Origin: Saprospiraceae bacterium UBA7328
GTDB lineage: Bacteria; Bacteroidota; Bacteroidia; Chitinophagales; Saprospiraceae
Direction of reading: 5' to 3'
Length of the DNA: 11,708 nucleotides
NCBI GenBank assembly: GCA_002471345.1
Contig: DKPS01000135.1
Location: 11,196-22,903 of the forward strand
Shown: positions 1 through 5,620 of the stretch, one piece after another
Position numbering within the stretch: position 1 is the first letter of the stretch
How the letters are laid out: every line of letters starts with the position of its first letter
Made by a program: the position numbers and the translations under genes
Notes under the pieces: model-generated
What the model was told of the DNA's origin: nothing
The model's input: the letters and a program-made list of their open reading frames with translations, nothing else
Database searches by the model: none

Positions 1-1
1 T

Positions 2-24
2 CTATCATCTATCATCTATCATCT
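2..24 (+). repeat. Heptamer tandem repeat CTATCAT x3 inside a coding frame
   Basis: Three perfect copies of CTATCAT occupy 2-8, 9-15 and 16-22, followed by a partial CT. Base 1 (T) is also consistent with the end of another copy, so the tract may extend beyond the window. It is read in frame as YHLSSII in the S74 protein. Seven is not a multiple of three, so each gain or loss of a unit would shift the frame. Confidence 0.75.
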
Positions 25-917
25 TTCCTGATGGCGAAGATTCTAATTGGGGTGCAGGAGGAGTATTTCATGGCGGTTGGAGAGGTATAAGAGCTGTTTC
101 TAAAGTAGAAATAGGTTTAGAGGCTATTTCTACAAGAGGAGATGCAATTTTCTCGGCTTCAACGGATGGCAACGGCATATTCGCAGTGTCATCTAATACT
201 TATGGCGCTCAATGTGCCAGTGTAGACACATTTGGAGTATTTAGCACTAGTACTAATGATCATGGAATCGTAGGGCGCACTAGTATGGCTAATAAAGCAG
301 GAGTATACGGATACAGTGATGACGTTTCAGGAGTTGGAGTTCATGGAGTGTCAAGTATAACTGTTGGAGTAAGAGGAGAGTCACCTTTTGGAGTAGGGGT
401 TTATGGTTCATCTACTGATGAAGCTGGAGTAGTAGGAAGTAGCACGGATGGCCATGGAGTAGATGCTCGAAGTACAAATGATCATGGTATCATAGCAGCA
501 ACACAAAACTCCGCCAAATATGATTTTAAAGCAGAAGGAGCTGGAATGGATTATGGGGCAGGGTCATCAAGAAGGTGGAAGTCTAATATCCAAAACATTG
601 CTAATCCTTTAGAAATGATAGCTCAGCTTCGTGGTGTAAGATATGACTGGGATATGGAACATGGCGGGGGAAGACATGACATAGGATTCATAGCAGAAGA
701 AGTAGGAGAGGTCCTTCCAGAAATCGTGAATTACGAAGAAAATGGAATAGATGCTATAGCTATGGATTATACAAAAGTACCCGCCCTATTGGTAGAGGCA
801 ATAAATGCAATGAGGGATATGTATGATGATAAGATAGGAGCGATGCAGCAGGAATTAGACTCAATGGTATTAACGATCAATGAATTAAAATCAAACTCAG
901 TAACTCAAAACCAATAA
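3..917 (+). CDS. Surface fibre-like protein with C-terminal S74 (endosialidase-type) chaperone domain, 5' end outside window
   Basis: The frame is open from the left edge to the TAA at 915-917, so 304 residues are visible and the true start lies upstream; the GTG at 186 is internal. Residues 28-171 form about fourteen repeats of roughly 10 residues of the type G-V-x-G-x-S, probably a beta-solenoid shaft. Residues 185-290 match the S74 intramolecular chaperone: the motif SSRRWKSNI has Ser188 and Lys193 at the spacing of the known Ser/Lys self-cleavage dyad, followed by GFIAEEVGEVLPEIV (228-242) and MDYTKVPALLVEAI. The last 40 residues are a likely coiled coil. In this family the domain trimerises the fibre and is then released by autoproteolysis. 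The stop is separated from the next ATG by one base (TAAAATG), suggesting co-transcription. The domain call is firm; surface location is inferred from the neighbours, because the N-terminus is not visible. Confidence 0.85.
   Translation, partial: YHLSSIIFPDGEDSNWGAGGVFHGGWRGIRAVSKVEIGLEAISTRGDAIFSASTDGNGIFAVSSNTYGAQCASVDTFGVFSTSTNDHGIVGRTSMANKAGVYGYSDDVSGVGVHGVSSITVGVRGESPFGVGVYGSSTDEAGVVGSSTDGHGVDARSTNDHGIIAATQNSAKYDFKAEGAGMDYGAGSSRRWKSNIQNIANPLEMIAQLRGVRYDWDMEHGGGRHDIGFIAEEVGEVLPEIVNYEENGIDAIAMDYTKVPALLVEAINAMRDMYDDKIGAMQQELDSMVLTINELKSNSVTQNQ
84..515 (+). repeat. Coding region of ~14 decapeptide repeats (G-V-x-G-x-S type)
   Basis: Residues 28-171 of the partial S74 protein align in a 10-residue register: for example GVHGVSSITV, GVRGESPFGV, GVYGSSTDEA, GVVGSSTDGH and GVDARSTNDH follow one another without gaps, and two units are 12 residues long. 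The repeats are degenerate at DNA level, with short shared blocks such as AATGATCATGG near 256 and 477. Regular Gly/Val spacing of this kind suggests one repeat per solenoid rung; that structure is inference. Confidence 0.75.
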
Positions 918-918
918 A

Positions 919-1137
919 ATGAAACAATTCACATTATTAACTTTATGTGTTGTCTTTAGCATGATAAGAGGCTATTCTCAAGTGAAAGTAGATTTTGGTG
1001 ATGCAAAAGACGGAATGGTCATAGCAAGAGGTACTTTGGGTCAGACTCAAGGGGATACATTAGGAACTTTGATTTTTGGTAAATCAGATTCAACAATGTA
1101 CCTCGATAATGGTGTGGAATTCAAGAGAATACCTTAG
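919..1137 (+). CDS. N-terminal fragment of the interrupted surface protein (72 aa, signal peptide)
   Basis: This is the part of the broken gene that would be translated normally. Residues 1-21 form a signal peptide (MKQF, then a hydrophobic LLTLCVVFSMI core, ending GYSQ). The mature part starts VKVDFGDAKDG, the same start as the downstream paralogue (17 identical bases, 988-1004 and 2716-2732). It ends with GTLIFGKSDSTMYLDNGVEF, which resembles the short leader module before the repeat domains of Bacteroidota surface proteins. It stops at TAG 1135-1137 and lacks repeats and chaperone, so it is probably non-functional alone. Confidence 0.5.
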   Translation: MKQFTLLTLCVVFSMIRGYSQVKVDFGDAKDGMVIARGTLGQTQGDTLGTLIFGKSDSTMYLDNGVEFKRIP

Positions 1138-1251
1138 AGTGATCGAGTTGATGAACTGAATAGTTCTGATGGACGAACTCAGATTACCGCTTCTAGTCGA
1201 TCTCTGACAATGAGAGTTGACGGTACGAATATATTTAAAGCAGACCGATAG
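1135..1251 (+). other. Two in-frame amber (TAG) codons with the conserved coding stretch between them
   Basis: TAG at 1135-1137 follows CCT and precedes AGT; TAG at 1249-1251 follows CGA and precedes GGA. The 37 codons between are open and read as protein typical of the family. Neither context matches the classical leaky motif in which TAG is followed by CAR-YYA. Confidence 0.8.
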
Positions 1252-1266
1252 GGAAGGATAGGGTTT

Positions 1267-2481
1267 TTGGCAAAAAAAAATAATACGTATGTAGGATCTT
1301 TTGCTGGTGAAAACCATGTTGAAGGTGGATTTAACAGCTTTTTTGGATATAACAGTGGACAGACTGTAAAGAAGAGTGAAGACAACACTTTTTTAGGTCA
1401 CAGTGCTGGTTATTATGCAGATTCTACCCAAGCCAATACTTATGTAGGTGTTTATGCCGGAAGTTCGAGCAAAGGCAACTTTAATACTTTTATTGGTTAC
1501 AATACAGGGTCAGGAAACCTTAACGGAGATGGGAATATTGGCATAGGAGCCCAAACATTGTCCAATGATAGCATAGGTGCATACAATGTCGCTATAGGAA
1601 CACTTAATATGACTCAGAATAGAACAGGTGAATACAATGTTTCACTTGGATATCGCACTATGGATGATTTTAGAAGTGGGGGAGATAACATTGGAATTGG
1701 TTCGGGCACTATGCAATATAAACAATCAGGAAGTTTCAATATAGCAATTGGAAAAGACGCGGGAGGTGAAAATACCAATGGCAGTAGCAATATTTTCATA
1801 GGAAATGGTGCAGGCTATAATGAAAAAGGAAGTGAAAAACTTTACATAGATCAAAGCACAACATCTGATCCATTAGTACTAGGTGATTTTGACAAAGATG
1901 AATTGGTTATTCATGGCAAACTATCGGTGAATAATAAACAGCCTATTGGAGCTCTTCATGTAAAAAAACATGCTGATCCAACGGCAGTAACTCCAGGTCA
2001 AAATTTAGATACTATCTCAGGCATTACATTGGAGAGGAGTAATGGCGACATCACATGGCATATTGCTATAGACTCCTTAAACGGGCTTAATTTCTCAATT
2101 GGCAAGACGCTAAAGGCGTATGTGGATCCAGCCAGTGGCAAATGGATTACTGCTACGGGAGCATCACCATTTACTTCTATTCCTACTAAAACTAAGAGAA
2201 AATTTAAATCAATTCTGACCAATTTGAATGTGAGAGATAGCAAAGATTCCAATGACAATGACAAAGTGACTTATTCTATTGATTATGCTGAGCTGAAAGA
2301 GCAGTTTCCTGAAGCTGTTGTGAGTAATGAAAGGTTCGCAGGGATCGATTATGATCAGATTACTATTTTAAATCTAAGTGTTTTGAAAAACTTAATTACT
2401 GAGAATGAAATGCTTAAAAAACAACTAAATGTATATGAAAAAAAGCTCGATGAGTTGGATCAATTAATTGATAATCAATAA
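1267..2481 (+). CDS. C-terminal fragment of the interrupted surface protein: repeat domain plus diverged S74 region
   Basis: This is the 404-residue open part after the second TAG, in the same frame as the 919 start. It could only be made by readthrough or by reinitiation at TTG 1267, and it would lack a signal peptide. Residues 5-190 hold repeats such as NTFIGYNTG, NVAIGTLN and NIFIGNGAG. Residues 190-232 read KLYIDQSTTSDPLVLGDFDK followed by GALHV, a segment common in Bacteroidota proteins of this kind. Residues 298-372 correspond to the S74 domain (FPEA 347-350, GIDYDQ 359-364), but the usual S-D-R-R-L-K-x-N-I motif is replaced by KTKRKFKSI without the serine at the expected spacing. Residues 373-402 are a coiled coil. 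Confidence 0.55.
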   Translation: MAKKNNTYVGSFAGENHVEGGFNSFFGYNSGQTVKKSEDNTFLGHSAGYYADSTQANTYVGVYAGSSSKGNFNTFIGYNTGSGNLNGDGNIGIGAQTLSNDSIGAYNVAIGTLNMTQNRTGEYNVSLGYRTMDDFRSGGDNIGIGSGTMQYKQSGSFNIAIGKDAGGENTNGSSNIFIGNGAGYNEKGSEKLYIDQSTTSDPLVLGDFDKDELVIHGKLSVNNKQPIGALHVKKHADPTAVTPGQNLDTISGITLERSNGDITWHIAIDSLNGLNFSIGKTLKAYVDPASGKWITATGASPFTSIPTKTKRKFKSILTNLNVRDSKDSNDNDKVTYSIDYAELKEQFPEAVVSNERFAGIDYDQITILNLSVLKNLITENEMLKKQLNVYEKKLDELDQLIDNQ

Positions 2482-2619
2482 GTTGTACTAATATGGAATC
2501 ACTCAATAAAAGATAAAGTTGAAAATACCTGATTTCATATCGTCTTAGATAACAGCGAACAAAGAGCATAGAGCTAAGTAACAGAAATAGATAATTGAAA
2601 TAGCTAAAACAAAAGAACC

Positions 2620-4122
2620 ATGAGAACAACAATTGAACTAATGTTTAATTCAAAAACTCGATTTACTTTTTTATTCTTACTTATAGCGGTAAATCTTTCT
2701 ATCTCACAGATTACCGTAGATTTTGGTGATGCCAAGAACGGATTAATACTGCCGAAGAATGATTCTTCATTAGTTGTAAATGATGCAGTGGGTCAGATGT
2801 TTTCAAATATTATAGATTCTAGTTTATACATTTTCGATGGTTTTCAATGGCGGCAACTTATTACAGCAATTACGCATGAGGGAAATATGGTTGTTGGAAA
2901 AGCAGCAGGAAGAACATTTGATTCATTTCAAAAAGAAAATACCATGTTAGGATCAAATGTTGGTACCAACCTCACAATAAGTACAAGAAACACATTTATT
3001 GGCTCTAAAGCTGGTGAATACTCTGATACCACTGTAGATAATACTTTTATTGGATACCAAGCTGGTCAACATAATAAAGGTGCTTTTAATGTATACGTAG
3101 GAAATGACAGCGGTAAGTCTCTGGGGTCTGGTGATCATAATTCAGGTTTTGGATATGAAGCACTTTCTAAATCTAATGGTAGTTATAATGTAGCTCAAGG
3201 TTCAGGAGCTTTGTCGTCAGCCTTATTTTCTGATAGAAATACTAGTGTCGGATTTTATTCAATGCGATTCCAAATCAATGGCCATGACAATACTGCACTA
3301 GGATATGAGGCTCTAGCCTCAAATAGCCTTGGTATAAGAAATGTTGCTTTAGGATCTAAAGCTGGGAGAAGAAATCGAGGCAGTGGTAGTATTTTTATTG
3401 GTTATCGAGCAGGGTATATGGAGCAAGACAGTAATAAACTTTACATTCACAACGACTCAACTGCGAATCCCCTTATTTATGGTGAGTTTGATACGCTAAG
3501 ATTAGGCCTTAATGGGTCAGTAGGCATAAGAACTAATAGTCCAACTACGAGTCTTCATGTTCTTCAGATGCTTACTCCTTCTGCTGCAGTTGGGAATCAT
3601 ATGAATGTCGAAGATGGGATTAAGATAGAAGCTCCTACAGGATTCCATTGGACGACTTTTATAGATGGATTTAAAGACTACAATTTTGCTGCCTTAGATA
3701 CTTTGTGGGCATATATACGTGATGACGACGGTGCATATGTTACAGCAGCAGGTTCAGCTCCACTTTTATTCGCTCCAACTAAGAAAAAAGAGAAGGTCCT
3801 TGAAACCATTTCAAAAATGGAAGTTTACTCTTTATCAAAATCGACAAATAAAAGCAAAGCTCAAAGTATCGGGTTTAGGTCCAGTGATGTTAAAAAGTAC
3901 TTTCCAGAAGCTTACGCTAAATCAGGAAATAAAGAGGGGATTATTTATGATCAGTTTGCAGTTTTAGCTATTCAGGGTATAAAGGAATTAGTTGAAGAAA
4001 ATAACAAATTGAAGGAAGATCTAAGAACTCAAAAGGATGAAATTGAAGTGTTAAAGAATGAGATGAAGGCCTATATGAAGAAGGTTGATCATAGGCTCAA
4101 AGAATTGGGTGAAGAAAGATAA
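2620..4122 (+). CDS. Secreted surface repeat protein with diverged S74-like C-terminus (500 aa)
   Basis: This is the intact paralogue of the interrupted gene upstream. The ATG at 2620 is preceded by an A-rich stretch typical of Bacteroidota starts. The ATG at 2641 would give a cleaner signal peptide (MFNSKTR, hydrophobic core, LSISQ), so the start is uncertain by seven codons. The mature N-terminus is ITVDFGDAKNG. Residues 90-270 carry repeats N-x-x-x-G-x-x-A-G (NTFIGSKAG, NTFIGYQAG, SIFIGYRAG), similar to adhesin head modules. Then come NKLYIHNDSTANPLIYGEFD and a short SVGIRTNSPTTSLHV module. Residues 363-455 have the outline of S74 (LWAYIRDDDGAYV, YFPEA, GIIYDQFAVLAIQGIKEL), but the cleavage motif is replaced by PTKKKEKVLETI, so self-cleavage is unlikely. 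Residues 455-497 are a coiled coil. It is probably a trimeric outer-surface protein; its ligand is unknown. Confidence 0.85.
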   Translation: MRTTIELMFNSKTRFTFLFLLIAVNLSISQITVDFGDAKNGLILPKNDSSLVVNDAVGQMFSNIIDSSLYIFDGFQWRQLITAITHEGNMVVGKAAGRTFDSFQKENTMLGSNVGTNLTISTRNTFIGSKAGEYSDTTVDNTFIGYQAGQHNKGAFNVYVGNDSGKSLGSGDHNSGFGYEALSKSNGSYNVAQGSGALSSALFSDRNTSVGFYSMRFQINGHDNTALGYEALASNSLGIRNVALGSKAGRRNRGSGSIFIGYRAGYMEQDSNKLYIHNDSTANPLIYGEFDTLRLGLNGSVGIRTNSPTTSLHVLQMLTPSAAVGNHMNVEDGIKIEAPTGFHWTTFIDGFKDYNFAALDTLWAYIRDDDGAYVTAAGSAPLLFAPTKKKEKVLETISKMEVYSLSKSTNKSKAQSIGFRSSDVKKYFPEAYAKSGNKEGIIYDQFAVLAIQGIKELVEENNKLKEDLRTQKDEIEVLKNEMKAYMKKVDHRLKELGEER

Positions 4123-4480
4123 AGTTAGTTGAGCTTCGGGCTAACTCAATTTGAACCTGGCTTGAAAAGGCGTGCCTTTCAAGTAGGTAGAGAGCTCACT
4201 GCTTCTGAAAAAATATAAGTGTCAATTCCTGCTTATTCGTCAGTTCGTTTGGTAGTTTCAACTCAGATTTAGTGGGGTTTATTAGTATTGGATTTTTTTT
4301 GGTTATAATTGATTTTGTGGCTGCTCACAGCGTAAGGGTGTGAATTTTATTGCTTTTTCCGTTTCTAATCCAAGTTGATTTCAGTTAGAATATAAAGTGA
4401 ATGGACAGCAATGATAACTTGTATCCCAAATTACCTGTATCACTGTCTCAGATTTATAAACTCGGTTTGTAAGTTACATC
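4123..4480. other. Convergent intergenic region with hairpins, no gene seen
   Basis: These 358 bases lie between the ends of the plus-strand surface protein gene and the minus-strand aminotransferase gene. No convincing reading frame, RNA gene or gene remnant was found. It holds two hairpins just after the plus-strand stop (4127-4146 and 4161-4183), a T8 run in 4285-4305 without a stem before it, and a weak imperfect stem around 4402-4447 (GACAG/CTGTC with GATA/TATC inside) that could serve the minus-strand gene. Confidence 0.5.
4127..4183 (+). terminator. Tandem hairpins after the surface protein gene, possible terminator
   Basis: The first hairpin pairs AGTT-g-AGC (4127-4134) with GCTAACT (4140-4146) around a TTCGG loop. 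The second pairs CTTGAAAAGG (4161-4170) with CCTTTCAAG (4175-4183) around CGTG, nine pairs with one bulged A. They begin five bases after the TAA. No T-run follows, so a classical Rho-independent terminator is not shown; they may protect the 3' end or end transcription in another way. Confidence 0.4.
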
Positions 4481-5578
4481 TTATAAGATTTTCTCTAATG
4501 CCTTCACTAAAGCCCTATTTCCTTCGTCAGTCCCAATAGTAATTCTCACTTTCCCTGGAGCTCCAAAACTGCCTACATCTCTCACCATTACACCTTGATC
4601 ATACAATGTGTCCACAAGTTCATTAGTTGGAATCGGGGAATGTATGAGATGGAAATTTCCCTGAGTAGGAGTATAGTTGATTCCTAGTCTCTCAAATTCA
4701 CTTTCTAAATATTCTCTCTGATTTAGATTATGTTTTATAGTGATATTAATAAACTCTTTGTCAGAAAGTGCCGCTAAGCCAGCAGCAACTGTTAGCTTGT
4801 TGATTAAAAATGGTCGCTGAAAGAGTCTTAAATAGTTGGCTATTTCAGGGGTTGTATATCCATATCCTAGTCTAAGGCTTGCCATTCCAAAGGCTTTAGA
4901 AAAACTGTTGATTGCTAGAATGTTATGTCCCTTTTTCACATATGTCAAAGCAGTTTTATATTCTTCACTATCAGAATATTGATAATAGACCTCATCATAT
5001 ACAATCAGTACGTCTGAAGGTGTTTGACTTAAAAGAGCATCAATTTGGCGACTTGTTATAATAGTGCCAGTAGGGTTATTTGGACTGGTAAGAAAGATAA
5101 TCCTGGTCCGATTTGATATGGCTCTGACGATGCCATCAACATCTAATTGATATTGATCACCATGAAGAGGTACATCCACAATTTTTGCTCCAGCTCTGGT
5201 ACTGAATGTGTGGTAGGGCAGAAAGCAAGGATTAGAAAGTATCACTTCATCTCCCTCATTGATAAATGCTCGAATGGCCATTTCTAGTACTTCACTGCCA
5301 CTATTACCGCAGATAAATTGATCTGGATGTAAGATATTATCATGATGAATACTCAGAGCTATTCTCAACTTTTCATCTGTATTGTCAGGATATATATTGA
5401 AGTTGTCCGAATTGTGAATTATCTGTTTGACTTTAGGAGAAGTCCCTAGGGCATTTTCATTTGAAGATAATTTGTAAGATTTTAACCCTTTAGGTGCGGG
5501 TCTTCCACCTTTATATGCATTTTTGGAGTGTACATAAGGCTTGAAGTGTTCAGATATCACCTTCCTTTCATTCATCAA
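4481..5578 (-). CDS. hisC: Histidinol-phosphate aminotransferase-family PLP enzyme
   Basis: A 365-residue fold-type I aminotransferase of the HisC group, which transfers an amino group between glutamate and imidazole-acetol phosphate in histidine synthesis; some members act on aromatic amino acids. The motifs occur in order: KLSSNENALGTSP (36-48), GNSGSEVLEM (91-100, cofactor phosphate), SPNNPTGT (165-172, Asn168), YDEVY (194-198, Asp195), SFSKAFGMASLRLGYG (225-240, Schiff-base Lys228, Arg236) and KVRITIGT (343-350, substrate carboxylate Arg345). Length is usual for HisC. The start is MM at 5578/5575. It lies 42 bases after the stop of the molybdopterin oxidoreductase gene, likely in one transcript, and no other his genes are present. 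That leaves two readings: a second, specialised copy, or the sole hisC displaced from a his operon. Family call firm; substrate uncertain. Confidence 0.85.
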   Translation of the reverse strand: MMNERKVISEHFKPYVHSKNAYKGGRPAPKGLKSYKLSSNENALGTSPKVKQIIHNSDNFNIYPDNTDEKLRIALSIHHDNILHPDQFICGNSGSEVLEMAIRAFINEGDEVILSNPCFLPYHTFSTRAGAKIVDVPLHGDQYQLDVDGIVRAISNRTRIIFLTSPNNPTGTIITSRQIDALLSQTPSDVLIVYDEVYYQYSDSEEYKTALTYVKKGHNILAINSFSKAFGMASLRLGYGYTTPEIANYLRLFQRPFLINKLTVAAGLAALSDKEFINITIKHNLNQREYLESEFERLGINYTPTQGNFHLIHSPIPTNELVDTLYDQGVMVRDVGSFGAPGKVRITIGTDEGNRALVKALEKIL

Positions 5579-5620
5579 GTAAACTTACAATTATATTGAT
5601 GCATATGTAACAAAATTGAA

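Larger units (their letters stand above)
919..2481 (+). pseudogene. S74-like surface repeat protein interrupted by two in-frame TAG codons
   Basis: One frame of 521 codons starts at ATG 919 and ends at TAA 2479-2481, broken only by TAG at 1135-1137 and TAG at 1249-1251; there is no frameshift. The stretch between and around the stops still reads as family-typical protein: DGRTQITASSRSLTMRV, then GTNIFKAD, then after the second TAG GRIGF. Domain order matches the intact neighbour at 2620-4122: signal peptide (ends GYSQ), a mature N-terminus VKVDFGDAKDG, the N-x-F-I-G repeats, the KLYID/PLVLGDFD segment, a diverged S74 region and a coiled coil. The gene begins one base after the preceding stop. 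Two nonsense mutations in an otherwise intact frame suggest recent decay; readthrough or sequence error are the alternatives. Without suppression only a 72-residue secreted stub would be made from the first start. Confidence 0.75.

Noticed and set aside
2..24. Start of a CRISPR or similar array
   Set aside because: The unit is seven bases with no spacers and is inside a coding frame.
186..917. A gene starting at GTG 186
   Set aside because: The same frame is open to the left edge and the decapeptide repeat register continues through and before 186, so the GTG is an internal Val codon.
1090..1388. Minus-strand frames opposite the interrupted gene
   Set aside because: They are short, overlap each other, and have no family resemblance; the plus strand is clearly coding here.
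1998..2632. Minus-strand frames over the end of the interrupted gene
   Set aside because: They are antisense to the conserved S74-like region and look like composition-driven hydrophobic shadows.
3719..3967. An 82-residue plus-strand frame inside the intact surface gene
   Set aside because: It lies in a different frame over the conserved S74-like segment and has no protein features.
3..4122. Prophage tail-fibre region, suggested by S74 domains
   Set aside because: No other phage genes are present, and two of the three proteins have Sec signal peptides and Bacteroidota-type repeat modules, so they are cellular surface proteins.
4285..4305. Rho-independent terminator at the T8 run
   Set aside because: No stable stem precedes the T-run on the plus strand.
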